The notes: generated from the letters alone by a model not told the origin. DNA of 64,000 nucleotides from Nymphalis io (GCF_905147045.1 NC_065889.1:5585001-5649000), one strand, 5' to 3'. Positions 25,318 through 38,091 are shown, numbered from the stretch's first letter. Translations and numbers: made by a program.

Positions 25318-28300
25318 CAATCAATCAATCAACAAACAATCGTTGTCCACTGCTGAACATAGGCCTCTCCCAAGGTGCGCCAAAACTCCCTGTCCTCCGC
25401 CTTCCGCATCCAGTTGGTACCCGCCACCTTCTTAAGGTCGTCGGTCCACCTGGCTGGAGGGCGCCCTACGCTGCGCTTGCCGATTCGCGGTCTCCACTCT
25501 AGGACTCGTCTGCTCCAACGGCTATCGGTCCTACGACATACGTGACCAGCCCACTGCCACTTCAGCCTGCTAATTTTGCAAGCTATGTCGGTGACTCCGG
25601 TTCTTTTCCGGTTAATCTCATTTCTGATCTTATCCTTCAAAGATACTCCGAGCATAGCTCGCTCCATAGCACGCTGAGCGACTTTGAATTTGTGGACTAG
25701 TCCCGCAGTTAGTGTCCACGTTTCGGCACCGTATGTCATGGCAGGTAAGACGCATTGGTTGAAGACTTTCGTCTTCAAACATTGCGGTATAGACGACTTG
25801 AGGACTTGACGAAGGTTGCCAAATGCTGCCCATCCCAAGCGAATTCTTCGAGCGGCTTCCTTCTCGAAGTTGTTCCTACCGACTTGTATTATCTGTCCTA
25901 GGTAGGTATATTCACTAACAACTTCGAGAGGTTTCCCCTCGACGTATATCGGTCCCGGCACGACATGCCTATTGAACATGACCTTGGTCTTGTCCAAGTT
26001 CATACCGAGACCGACACGCCGGGAAGACTCGCCTAGGCTACGCAGCATTTCGGTGAGTTGTTCCAGCGACTCTGCTATGATGACGATATCGTCGGCAAAT
26101 CGAAGGTGTGAGATGTACTCGCCGTTTACATTGACTCCATACCTAGTCCTATCCAGCGTTTTGAAAACGTCTTCCAACGCGTTGGTGAACAGTTTCGGGG
26201 ATATTACATCCCCCCTCTGCGCAGTTGGATCGCCTTCGTCTTACAGTCCTGGATGTGGACAGTCATTGTAGCGGCGTTGTACAGACATCTCAGTACCTCG
26301 ATATATCTCCAATCGATATGACATCTCTGCAATGAGTCGAGCACTGCCCAGGTTTCGATGGAGTCGAAGGCTTTCTCGTAGTCCACAAATGCCATACACA
26401 GCGGCTGATTGTACTCTTCGGTCTTCTGCACAATCTGCCGAACAGTATGGATGTGGTCCACGGTGCTGTAGCCTGATCTAAAGCCGGCTTGCTCTGGGGG
26501 CTGGAACTCGTCAAGTCATCTGGCGAGACGGTTCGTGACGACTCTTGAGAACAGCTTATACACGTGACTCAGGAGGGAGATCGGTCTGTAGTTTTTCAAG
26601 AGGGTTTTATCACCTTTCTTAAAAAACAGTACCACCTCACTCCCGCTCCACATTTCCGGGGTCTTGCCATGTTGGATGACGGAATTAAAGAGGCTTGCTA
26701 GCTCTTTCAGGACCGGAGTCCCGCCTGCCTTAAGCAACTATGTTGTGATTCGGTCATCTCCCGGAGCTTTGTTGTTTTTAAGCTGTTCTAGAGCCGCCCT
26801 AATCTCTCCTTGGTCAACGACCGGGAGCTCCTCGGAGTAATGGCGCATAAGAGGGGCGCGCTGGTCATCAATACTGATTCCCACAGGTTTATCCGATCTT
26901 GAAGAGAACAACTGCCCATAAAACCTCTCTACGTCTCCGATAATCTCAGGCCTAGAGGTAACGACCCCACCATTTTCAGTTTTAAGTTTTGTCAGACGCG
27001 GCCTCCCAAACTTGCGAGCGAACACTTTCGATCCCCGATTTTGCTCAATCGCAGCCTTGATGGCACGGGTATTGGAGCGTCGGAGATCGCGTCGCGTCAG
27101 CGTTTTTATTATTCGATTTAAGGCCTTATCTGACAAAAACGATGGTAGTTCTCGTCGTTTTCTCATGAGCTCGAGTGTCTCAGCAGAGAGTTTTGGTGCG
27201 TTGTCTCTTCTCTGTGGCGGAAAAACACTTGCGGGATGTGTTTTGCAGTATTTTGACCAGCGTGTCGGTTCTCTCATCAATGCTGCTTATGGTTTCCAAC
27301 GCGGTGAATTGATTTTGAAGTTCCACTTGGAACTTTTCGGAGCCTTGAGCAGCTTGGAGCATGGTAGGTCGGAGAGTAGACCTCATCATTCTTAATCTTT
27401 CGGCTTTTAAGTTGATATTTAGAGTGCCTCGAACCAAGCGGTGATCACTTCCGGTATTAAACCTGTTGATCACTGAAACATCTCTAAATATGTGCCTTTT
27501 ATTTGAAATGATAAAGTCTATCTCGTTCCTTGTCACGTTATCGGGGCTTCGCCAGGTCCACCTCCTCTGAGGCTTCTTTTGAAAGAAAGAATTCATCAAA
27601 AAAAGCCCCTGCGCTGCGAGAAAGTTTACCAGCATTTGCCCCCTGTGGTTTCTGCAGCCCAAGCCGTAAGGTCCGACTTTCGATTCACCGCTATCTTGTA
27701 CTCCCACTTTAGCATTGAAGTGGAACAACATTGTAGTGGGCCTTCGAGGTGTCGTTGAGGGCATTTGCGATGTCCTCATACATCGCTTCGACCACATCAG
27801 AGTATGTCGAAGTTGGCGCATATACCTGTACGACCTTCAGGGAGTACCTGTCGGAAAGTTTTAGGACAAGGTACGCTACCCGGTTCGACACACTACTGAT
27901 TTCCACAATGCTGCTAATGAGATCCTTTTTGACTAAAAAACCGACACCTGGGAGAGGTTATCACCTTCGCGGAAGTAGAGTAAGTTACCGGACTCTAGAG
28001 TTATCGTGTCCTCCCCCTGTCTTCGGACTTCAGATAACCCCAGTATATGAGAGTTTATATGACTTAACTCTACTTCTAATTCGGCGAGGTGTGATGGTCC
28101 AGCCTCATCGAGCGTCCATTATACGTTGCCATGTGCAGTCGTTTTATACGGTAGCCTGCCGTGAACCGGTGATTCTTAGCACCCCCTGCCCTGCCGATAC
28201 CGCGACCGCTACCTTGGTCTGGCCTAGCGGGCTTGCCGGTAACTGGGGGCCTTTTTTTTGGGCGCATCTGCCATTAAGGGAGGGGTTTGCCCATACTCGC

Positions 28301-28474
28301 CGCGCTGGGCAGGCGTGTTGGCGAGCGCAGTAGGGGGGTACGATGTTTATGGGAGGGGGGACGTTGCTGCCCATCCCCCCTTTTCCCCGACCCTCAGTCG
28401 CCTCTTACGACACCCACGGGATGAGATTGGGGGAGTACTATTCTAAGCCGGTACTCCACGGCGAGGCACGGCGG
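25318..28474 (-). mobile_element. RTE-type non-LTR retrotransposon, copy 2, full length (3157 bp)
   Basis: It lies exactly between two CTAAAAATAT duplications. In the element's orientation the 5' end is GC-rich (starts GCCGTGCCTCGCCGTGGAGT at 28474) and the last bases are three to four GATT units (25318-25330). It shows the boundaries missing from copies 1 and 3. A non-coding 5' region of about 200 bp precedes the first ATG at 28267. The body matches copies 1 and 3 almost base for base, but the ORF is broken in at least six places, so this copy is non-autonomous now. Confidence 0.93.
25329..28267 (-). pseudogene. RTE endonuclease-reverse transcriptase ORF, copy 2 (six lesions)
   Basis: Reading 5' to 3' on the minus strand, the frame opens at 28267 with a basic proline-rich start (MRPKKRPPVTGKPARP) and runs into the endonuclease start. 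The lesions are: (1) the same N-terminal frameshift as copy 1, near 28100; (2) a net 5-base loss near 27718-27726 that removes the MGD of the catalytic GDFNA motif; (3) one extra T near 27221-27225; (4) GAG to TAG at 26738-26740; (5) CGA to TGA at 26516-26518; (6) a 10-base deletion near 26211-26216 that removes the RQG of the RQGD motif. Downstream, 25329-26177 is open through FADDIVII to the C-terminus. Confidence 0.9.
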
Positions 28475-28484
28475 CTAAAAATAT
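28475..28484. repeat. Target-site duplication of RTE copy 2, right
   Basis: CTAAAAATAT, identical to 25308-25317. Confidence 0.85.
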
Positions 28485-29690
28485 ATTTGCAGTAAAAATC
28501 AATTGGTATTTTGTAGGGAAGCATTACCTACGTCATATTATAAAATTGTCATGCTTTTTATATTTTCAAAGCCTGCACACTATTAATTCGCCTTTTAACT
28601 TATGCGTTTTTTTAAGTTTTACCTCATATTTTAAAATACCTGGTAAAGTTAGGCTTTTTTGCATGCAACTTTATGTTCCGGAAATATTTACGGCACTATT
28701 GATCCTCCATATTGCACCTATAGAATTTTTATGAAAGGTATAAAATTCTGAGCGAGCACATATATATTTAAAGAAAAAAAACATAGACGTTGTTTTAGAA
28801 CCAATCACTGTAAACGCCAATTATTTGGTTTTTATCCAGATTTAAGTCGTTTTTAACTTCACTTATAACACGAAAATAAAATACAAAATAAATAAAGTAC
28901 AAAAAATTAATAGCCTGTGAATGTCCCACCACTGGACAAAGGATTATCGTCGTAAAGTTAGGGGAGGTATTGCAGTCGTCGCTGCCGAGGACGAGATGAA
29001 TTTTAAACATAAATCAGTCGTATGAAGACTTACTGGTGATTTACCGGTTTTGAACCCGCTAACATGCGTTAAGACTCTGTAAGTACGAGTTTTCTTAATA
29101 TGGTTCATTCAGGCTTATTTCAGACAGAACATTATAAATATTTTGAAACAGATAACAAAATTAACAGTAAAATTGCCGATAAATACGGGACACTGAAAAT
29201 TTATTAAAATAAAAATTTTATCGTATACTAAGAACACGGAGTATTTACCTATTATAAACATTAGAATAAAAGCTGATACGTAGTAATATCGGCTAACAAT
29301 AAGGTGTATAGTTTTGTTCCCGCAACATACCACACAGAAGTCCGATGACGATATTTTTTATATTATGTGTTTTATATTTAATAAAATTATGAATGGTGTA
29401 CAAAAGGAAATTTTATTATATTCATTAATAGTGGCCACGACTCTTATCATCCCCGTGTAGCATATAATATAAATTATCTCTTTTTTAATTGAACTTTGTG
29501 ATCCTGAAACCAACAAAACGAACATTATTCAAAAGTTGTCGATATTTTAGTTAATAATTTTGCCAATTTTGTCGAATGATATCGAAGTATCTAAAAGCAA
29601 TATTATATTGGGCATTGTTATGACTAAACGGTATAAAAGAATATTTGTATTCAATTCTGTAATAATAGCAATTTCATATTAGTTCCTGCC
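28485..29690. other. AT-rich DNA, no gene
   Basis: Short ORFs are AT-driven. A SINE family B tail (28908-29012) is the only recognised item. Confidence 0.5.
28908..29012 (-). repeat. SINE family B, rearranged fragment
   Basis: ATAGCCTGTGAATGTCCCAC plus CACTGGACAAAGG match the reversed family tail. GACGAGATGAATTTT comes from further inside the same family, so the middle is deleted. Confidence 0.55.
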
Positions 29691-29694
29691 TGGA

Positions 29695-30200
29695 GACATT
29701 AAGCCTCTCCTTCGGACTTGCGATCAATAGAGTCAAAACCAAGATGATGATCTGAAATCTGAACTGAATCACCCAGATATCTTTATGTTTGGCAGCTGTG
29801 AAGTAGTCCAAAGCTACGTGTACCTCACCTTCACGATTACGAACACTGGTGGATGTGAGGACAAGATTCAAACGAGATGTGCTATCACAAGGTCTGCTGT
29901 TGATAGGCTACAAGATTCTGATGCAACCGCAATATAACAAAAGCCACCAAAGTCCGCCTGATGAGAAGCCTGGTCTCCCCTATATTTCTTTATGGCACAG
30001 AAACATGGACTTTTCCCAAGCGAGGTCGAGTACCCAAGCGTTGGACAGACATTATAAAAGCTGCAACACAGACCTCCATAGTCAAATGTTCTAGAGATGC
30101 TGAAGACCACATCAAGTGGAGACACATAACGGGGGCTACATTAGCCAAAAACGATGCGTCATCGTCAACCACAACCACTCTGTCAAGAGCGAACGACTGA
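29695..30200 (+). mobile_element. Relic of a third non-LTR retrotransposon (RT C-terminal end)
   Basis: Broken frames read SYVYLTFTITNTGGCEDEIQ, RCAITRSAVDRL, then KATKVRLMRSLVSPIFLYGT and ETWTF, then VPKRWTDIIKAATQTS and DAEDHIKW. The order (SYVYLGS-like line, E-EI--R-A-A line, YG-ETW box, RW-D-IK-A line, AEDR--W line) is that of the C-terminal end of RTE- and CR1-like ORFs. It is clearly distinct from the three RTE copies, which read VVSEYTYLGQI and RWTDDLKKVAGTNW in the matching places. All frames are interrupted. Confidence 0.7.
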
Positions 30201-31009
30201 TGAGATTAGTTCCTACTTCTTAATAGAACCAATGTTACAATTTGAGCTCTCGCTTAAATTAACAAATCGACTCTCAAAAACAGTTCTTGTTCCTAAGTTT
30301 CGATATTCACGCTCCAACAGCTCGATTAACCATGGAACTTATGATCCAAGTGGTCTAAGTTCGTGGCTATCACTTTGTGACCAAAGTATCGCAAAGCCGA
30401 CGGGCCGCAAAAGCGACCGCTTGTTAACGAACATATTACCTTGTTAGTAGTTAGTCACGCGATCCGACCTTTGCTAATTTATAACGAGAGCTAGGAGTGT
30501 CTAAATTCTGATCTCTAACTTCATTTTATGTTTTACTCTTTGACAATTACCTTTGAAACTCAATCATGTAATCGGATATGCTTAATATTCTCTGACAACT
30601 ACTTTTATCATTTTAAGATTATAGATTTTCAACATGTTCAATTGAACACTAGACTATTGTGTAATATATTATGTTTGTATTTTTACATGTTACAAGTAAC
30701 TCTAAAGCCCCAAAAAATCCATGTATAAAATATTAACTATAGAGTTAATTATTCCATAGTGTATTGTTTTGATCCGTGAAATTTCTTTGGGAGCTACTAA
30801 GTTAAAATTTAAACACCAACTATAAATTCAGGGTTTCTTTGTAGCGTTTTAACTAAAACATTTCTTATATGAAGAGGTTCCACTTTCACTTTATAGTTTA
30901 TTTCATATTTAATTTGTGTCATCTATTTAACCAATAAACTTATACGCATTTATTGTACTAAGTTGGTTTTTGTGTTTTATTATCTTAAGTAAGCATATAC
31001 AAGTATACT
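30201..31009. other. Gene-free DNA with an unclassified repeat
   Basis: The segment near 30430-30485 (TTGTTAGTAGTTAGTCACGCG, then TTGCTAATTTATAA) has a diverged second copy near 31485-31540, so an unnamed interspersed repeat is present. There is no coding evidence. Confidence 0.45.
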
Positions 31010-31347
31010 TTACTGGTGGTAGTGTTTTGTGCAAACTCGTCTGGGTAGGTACCACCTACTCATCAGATATTCTACCGCAGAATATATAACTATAATTATA
31101 TAACTATAATTATATATACTATAATAACGGTACTTGGTATTGTTGTGTTCCGGTTTGAAGGGTGAGTGAGCCAATGTAGTTATAGGCACAAGTGACATAA
31201 CATCTTAGTTCCCAAGGTTGGTGGCGTATTGGCGGTGTAAGCGATGGTTAACAATTCTTACAATGTCAATATCTATGGGTTTTGGTGACCACTTACCATA
31301 AAGTGGCCCATATGCTCGTTCGCCTACCTATTCTATAAAAAAAGAAT
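31010..31347 (+). repeat. SINE family A, full length with an internal AT insert
   Basis: It starts ACTGGTGGTAGTGTTTTGTG, has CGTCTGGGTAGGTACCACC, a box B-like GGTTTGAAGGG, and the tail CCACTTACCATAAAGTGGCC then AAAAAAAG. Compared with 33774 it carries about 40 extra bases near 31083-31128 made of TATAACTATAATTATA units. Confidence 0.85.
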
Positions 31348-33773
31348 ATATATATGATACATTTTTCTGTTACTAAAGTTTATACACTTCAAACTTACTT
31401 AGTCTCAATATAGTAATATTAGTAAAGTTTAAGTATCGTATAGCAAATGGGATAAATAGGCAGGCGCTACTGGTTAGAAAACTATTACGTTGTTAAAAGT
31501 CATCCACGCGATCTACAAGTTGCTAATTTATTGTTAACACCAATTCAATTAGAGAATTCAAAACTATTTTACATTGGACTTTTATATCATGCATTGTTTT
31601 TTTTATCATTAAAATTACAATGACTTGTATATTTAGATAGAATAAATGTAATACGCAAACCATACCCCTTAAATCAGTATCATATCTGACATAAGGACTA
31701 CAACAATATTTGTTTCAGAATTTACGAAATAGCGTTTTAAAATAAGAAAATTTACATTCTTATTAATGAAAAAAGTAAAAAGAATAATAAAGAATACGTC
31801 AATGCAATTTGAAACATAATATAATACGACGCAGAAATAACGATAAAATCTAGAGGACGGGAGACAAAATAAAATGTGGAATTACAGACCAAGACAAATT
31901 TCCCTAGCCATAATCGTGAATAGATTATTTAATCTAATCCCAGAGACCCAAAGTGATATAAGAATCTCACTGTAACATAAACAAGCAGAGAACAAGCCCA
32001 ACGATAACTCAACTCGTAAAATGTTAAGAAGAAAGGGTAGGATTTCGTTTGTTACGGACAAAGCGTCGGTCAGAAAGAATGTGAATTATAGTGCCATTTG
32101 TTGGTGAGACTGTATGAGCGGACACACTTTGAAATAAAACAAATAGCAACTACATTCTGTTCTCACCTCGTTCTTGTTAAATTTTGCTTAAAATACTCTG
32201 TCTTTCTGTAATCAAATACCAAAAGAAAACTAAGAAAAATAACGATTTCTTAAATAAAATTGCTTTTAACATTCATCCTTTTAATTAAAAAATTACAACC
32301 ATTTTAAGCAATGTTTCGCTATCTTTATTCATATAAATTTTCATTAATATACAAAATATGTAGCATGACTGTGCAAAAATTAAGAATAAAAATATCACAA
32401 ATATTACAACATGTCCTACGGATGACGGAGCAACGCAGCGCAGTAAACATGATAATTGGAATTTAACGCCCAGGGACCCGCACGCTTCAACCCTGTTTGC
32501 ATCAGAGCTGCCAACCGTGAATAGGTCACAATGCCAAGCGACCCTTTTAAATTGTCCGAAATTTAATTAAAATGTTACAAAGTTGTATCAGAATACCTAA
32601 TACCATTACTGTGGTAAAAACAGACGCGATACTTAAATTCGCTGCAAATCATTACTCTGTTATATCAAACGGATTAACATCAGATTTACTGATAAAATTA
32701 TGAATGAAATTTGCTCGCATGATTATGTAAATTAGTCAACCAGTAGTGCTTAAAATATGACACTTGTAACATTTTATTGATATTATTGGACCAATATTAA
32801 AATGATCACTATTTTCAGTAAATTATTACCAAAATTTGGGTATTGATGGATGATTTCTACTATCTATGCTTATAGCCTCAGATACAAGTGATCTGTTAAA
32901 TAAAGTTTGCTAGAAACTAGGATTGTCAAGATTAGAATCAAAATATTACTAAAAATAGAATTAAAACTTCTTTTTGGCCGAAAAGTATCCAATTGTAATT
33001 TCAATTTGCGTGAAACTTTCCTGATGTAAAAAGGTTTCATTGCTGCAATGTGTCTTGTACATATGCGTTAATATTTACAATTCAATTTTCCATATAATTT
33101 AAGTTAAATGCGAGAAGTTTTATCCTGCACCGATATTTTTTGAAATATATTTCAAGTTCGTATCATGCATCGACAAAGTCATAGTTCTCACTGATCACAA
33201 ATAAAGGTCACATTTCATACCATTTCTATTAAACGTTGGATTTCACTGATGAATTTGCTTGGCGCTTATTAAACATTGCAGAACTTCAAAAACTGGCTTA
33301 AGTTCGATTAATTGAGAATACCTTATCAAGACCAACACCTTTAAAAACTTTGAATAATTATGTTAAACTTCATTGTTTTATTAGGGGTTGCAAATAATCT
33401 ACAGCGCAAATTTTGATCAGAGCTATAGTAACCCACTACAACTAAATAGATATTAAATTAAACTCAGCATATTTATGCAAAATTAAAAATTTTATTGAAC
33501 AGAATGCCTAATATGTTTATATTAGTCGTTTTATTTACTTCACTTACTTTGCTGTATCACTAAGAAAAGTAAGCTTAAATATAACGGTGTGCTGTGTTTC
33601 CACTTATTTTATAAATTAAGTATTCAAATTCAAAAGTGTTTCTTAATAGGATGATTTGCAGGTCTGAATAGTTGCATGTGGAGTGGAAATAACGCTATGC
33701 GCATTCAATGTAATATCGCGTTTTGGCTAACGTTTCGCCTACTGTGTGTGATACGATTATGCGTCAGCAATTT
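31348..33773. other. Gene-free AT-rich DNA
   Basis: No ORF of note and no recognised repeat apart from the weak echo near 31485-31540 of the segment at 30430. Confidence 0.5.
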
Positions 33774-34070
33774 TACTAGTGGTAGAGCTTTGTGCAAGCT
33801 CGTCTGGGTAGGTACCCACTCATCAGATATTCTACCGCAAAACAGCAGTACTTAGTATTGTTGTGTTCCGGTTTGAAGGGTGAGTGAGCCAGTGTAATTA
33901 CAGGCACAAGGGACATAACATCTTAGTGCCCAAGGTTGGTGGCGCATTGGTGATGTAAGCGATGGTTAACATTTCTTACAATGCCAATGTCTAAGGGCGT
34001 TTGGTGACCACTTACCATCAGGTGGCCCATATGCTCGTCCGCCTTCCTATTCTATAAAGAAAAAAAAAAT
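33774..34070 (+). repeat. SINE family A, best-preserved copy
   Basis: The full order is present: ACTAGTGGTAGAGCTTTGTG, CGTCTGGGTAGGTACCCACTC, ATTCTACCGC, CCGGTTTGAAGGGTGAGTGA, ACAGGCACAAGGGACATAAC, GGTGGCGCATTGGTGATGTA and CCACTTACCATCAGGTGGCC, ending in an A-rich tail. It is the reference for the other family A entries. Confidence 0.9.
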
Positions 34071-34394
34071 GTTCTCGAAAGGCAGAGTACACAGTTTTAG
34101 AGCTTTAATGTGAAGAATTGATATTCACATAGTAGTAATACTCTATTTGAAGTGTATGTTTATATACTGTAACGCTATGGACTGCCTTAATGATCAACTG
34201 ATTAGTTTAGTTTGATAAGAAGGGGAGTTATTACCCGGTAGAGGTGGAGGGAATTGTCAGTACCTGTACCTAAATTTTGAAGGCTTTACCTTTGTAATAA
34301 AAACAGCTTATAACTCTACAGTTGCCGATGTACGGAGATAATGCTTGGGTCGAGTTAATACAAAGTAATTGGGTTTGGATAAAAAATTATTAGA

Positions 34395-34545
34395 AGCTCG
34401 GAGATTGGAAATTGATAGTAATTACTCCCGTGCCTCGCAAAGCACGTAAAGCCGTTAGACCTATATCTTAGGCCATTCCGTGTCGGTTTTGCCATCTCAT
34501 CGGATTATGAAAATGAAGGAATAAAGAATGCACTTATGTTTCTAT
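34395..34545 (+). repeat. SINE family C, 3' part
   Basis: CTCCCGTGCCTCGCAAAGCA, CGTAAAGCCGTTAGACC and CATCTCATCGGATTATGA match the copy at 35405. Confidence 0.7.
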
Positions 34546-34671
34546 AACAAAGTTAACTAGTCTCCCTTGAGAACAGCCGCCGTGGCCTAAATCGGCTACG
34601 AGAACTCAAGGCATATGATACAGAACATGCTGCGATACATTAGCGATATTTATATTTCTTTTTTCAGTATG

Positions 34672-34862
34672 TATTTAAGGAAGGCAGACTTGCCAAACAG
34701 GCAATATACCTGTTGGTAATTGGTTACCTCCTAATAACCACTGGCGCTCTATGCAATATTAACCACTCCTTACACCGCCAGTGTGCCGCCAAATAAGGGA
34801 ACAAATTTGATATTCCTTGTACCTGCAATTACCTACAAACTGTATGAATACAAATCCCAACG
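34672..34862 (-). repeat. Family A-related SINE, diverged
   Basis: On the minus strand, GGCACACTGGCGGTGTAAGG, AGTGGTTAATATTGCATAG and ACCAACAGGTATATTGCC keep the family A spacing, but the sequence is far enough away to be a subfamily. Confidence 0.5.
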
Positions 34863-35404
34863 ACCACTGAAGACCGGTATAAAATAGAATAATTTTCATG
34901 CAATTGTTAAAATTTAAAATATACTTATATAATGTTCATACTAAATAGTGTTTTCTATTATATTTTTGCAAGCTGATACAGAAGTAACAGAGACTATTCA
35001 TAACTTTAGTTTTGTCGGGTGACAGCCGGCACAGAGCACCGTCAACAAGCTGTGTTGGTAATTTCACTTTATTGGCTGCGCAGCGAGCCTGATGTCGATA
35101 CAGGCACTCCGATATGAATTTAGACGACGGATTTTGATTTCAAATTGTTTTTACATTGAAATAGATGCACAGATTTTTGACAACATAATCTTGTCCTGAT
35201 ATTCTATATAATATTTTAAATGAAGTCGAATTAATATTTAGCCTGCGGATGATATCCACTGACTAAATATCAGCTTTTGTAATCACAAACACTAGATATT
35301 TATCTTCAGATCAAAGAATTGCTCATCAATTTATTTGTATGAGGATATTAGTTACTGACTGAACGTAACTGATAAATAATTAATTACTACATTATATTAT
35401 GAAA
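34863..35404. other. AT-rich DNA
   Basis: Nothing recognised. A GC-richer patch near 35018-35130 has no ORF. Confidence 0.4.
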
Positions 35405-35662
35405 TCACTGCCCCGTTGGTCTATTGCTTAACTTTGAAGGCCGCAGATCCTAAGATCCTTAATTCAAACTCCGGCTTGAGTCATGAAAGAGTTATTGCCC
35501 TTTACTGTGGAGAAATTCTCAGTCTGGAAATCGGCTCTATTTAGACTCTCGTAACTCGTAAGCCATTGGTCCGGCGCCTGAACTCTTTCCGATCGTGTCG
35601 GATTTACCCGCCATCGGATTATGAGAGTGAGGGGACTAGAGTGCTTTTGTGTTAATACGTGT
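35405..35662 (+). repeat. SINE family C, near full length
   Basis: The tRNA-like head GCCCCGTTGGTCTATTGCTT precedes GGCCGCAGATCCTAAGATCC and a weak box B (TTCAAACTCCGG). The body has ATTCTCAGTCTGGAAATCGG, GGCGCCTGAACTCTTTCCGA and GCCATCGGATTATGAGAG. Confidence 0.75.
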
Positions 35663-38091
35663 GTGTGTAAAAATAAATTCTTCCTGTATTTTTAGTATCA
35701 TAATAAATAATATAATAACAAATATACAATAGTGTCTCTGTCTTAAGAATGGCCGCTGAGGACGAATTGGGTCAGGAAGACATCATCATACGATGAAAGC
35801 ATCATCATATTTAATATAAAGGGCTCTAAAGGGTATGTAAGCACTTAAATAGTATTTTATGTTTTATTTTTAATAAGACACGTATACTAGGTTTTGATCT
35901 AGAATCTTTTTCACTAAAATTTATTTATTTATTGATATATATTATATAAGTATATATTCAATGTAAAAATAACAGTTACTGCGACCAAATTATGTGATTA
36001 ATCCATGATTCCAGTTATATGATTTATAAACTTATTTTACTTTTAGCGTAGTGCTAGTTTCTCGCGTCATTTGGTATTCTCCGCACAAGTAGAACTAAGA
36101 CCGTAACATTTTTCAGATCACACGTGACTTGGCGAATCACGTCTCAGTTGAATAGTGTTTGAAGCCAGTCACCCGCGACTATGCTGCATATTTATTTATA
36201 CTGGACCTCGAAGACTTGGTTGTCATTTATATTTTGGTGCTTATGTCATTATTTCCAAAAGCAGTTGATTTTGAATTCACCAAAGGAAGGGTGAGCGAAG
36301 AGTTTTACACCCAGTCTTGGTTTGTCATTATCCAGTCATTAGTTATCCTACCGCAAAACAACAAGGCTTTGTTTTGCTTTAACCTTGTATCAAAGGTAAT
36401 CCATTGTTATTACAAGCACAAGGGAATATAACAACTTATATTCCACTGTAAGGAATGGCTAATGGCCAGCCGGGCCTCCCTCGACATACAACAATTACTG
36501 TGAAAATTAAATAAAAAACTAAATTAAATTCAATTTATTATGAATAAGGATCATGTTATTTTTTATAACATATAGAAATAAACTATAAATTTCTTATTCA
36601 AAATATGCAAGATATTACTTTTAAGCGAGGCCAAATTTAGTAACAAAAGTCAAATCAAATGTTAAACTGGTTCACTTTATTTCTGATTAAAATATGCAGA
36701 CGGTATTGATTGTCTCCAAGAATAACGCCCCTTCCGCTGGGAAACCCTGAACCGCCTACAATCCGTTTAAACAAACCAAATAAGTTATGTTTTTGAAATC
36801 TTTAATTACTCAAAGAGCTGATAAGCTAATAAATACTGATAACGAACGTTTTTGAGTAATATCGTTTAACTTTATATACCATGAGTGTTATTTATGAGAA
36901 AGATTTCGCATTGAATTGTCATTATCGCAACATTAATTCAGTGATATTTCACGACGTTATTTGATTGCAACTATTTTTTATTTTTATTGTGACAATTTTG
37001 TAATATATTTTAAGCGATTTTCGGTGGAAAATATGACAGCATAAGTCAAAGCTTTAATAGGACCATCTATCGACAGCGGGGGGTAAAGGTTTGATCATTT
37101 TCTTTTAATAATTAGATTTTTTTGTAAATTTTGTTATTTGTCACTTAATTTTGTTAACTTAAATAAACTTTCTGTCGTTAAATATAAATAGATTATTTTA
37201 GAGAAACATTTTAATCCGATAATTTAAATCAGTTTTTAAATGAACAATCTTAATTTAAATAATTACGAATTCTGCCAAAAATATAAAAATATTTATTGAT
37301 TCAAATTTAACTTGGCGAATATAATAATACACAGAAACATATATGTACACAAAACAAGTAAAAAATTCACTAGTCACCTCAATTCAACTCTCAAGGAATA
37401 AATTTTTCTCAGTAAATAAAGGTCAATTTATACAACAACCTCCTTATTTTTAAGTCAGCTACAAACTCATTATAAGCCATAAAAACATTATATCCAAGTA
37501 TATATTGATTTTTCAATTATCCATTGTATATCAGTCTAAAAATACAAACGAATGGGCTTAGTTACAATAATAATTGTGGTATAATTATAGAACGTGAATA
37601 CCAGTTGACTATATACTAAAATATATTATAGTAAAAACATATAAGATCGTATGTCAAGAAAATGTTTGGAATCAATTCATATTTAATATTAGCATTGAGT
37701 TTGTTTGTTATAGCAGCTTAATATTAACTTGTATATTAAAAGCAAAATGTAACTAAGAGGTAATGTATTTACAATTTAAATTATTCTCTTTAATAGATAG
37801 AGAATGTTCTGCATACCAAACGGGATTGAGTGGTATTACGCTAAGCCAAAATCTAGCCGCGCTTCTAGTTTTAGCTGTAACGTATATGATATATGTATTA
37901 GACGTTACCAATCCTAAGATTACGAGAGACATTGTTTTGTAAATGCTTGTATTTAGTAAGTAATGATGATGATGACGTCATCCTGATGATTTTGGTCACT
38001 GCAGCCATTTTTAACGGAGACTATCCAACTGCGCAGGAGACATTATAGTGCGTAAGTTGTGTGTGTGCCAGCATACGTGCACTATTTATTC
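35663..38091. other. Gene-free AT-rich DNA
   Basis: A diverged family A SINE piece is likely at 36316-36438 (CACCCAGTCTTGG, CTACCGCAAAACAACAAGGC, ACAAGCACAAGGG); the 90-codon ORF there is part of it. Nothing else was recognised. Confidence 0.5.
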
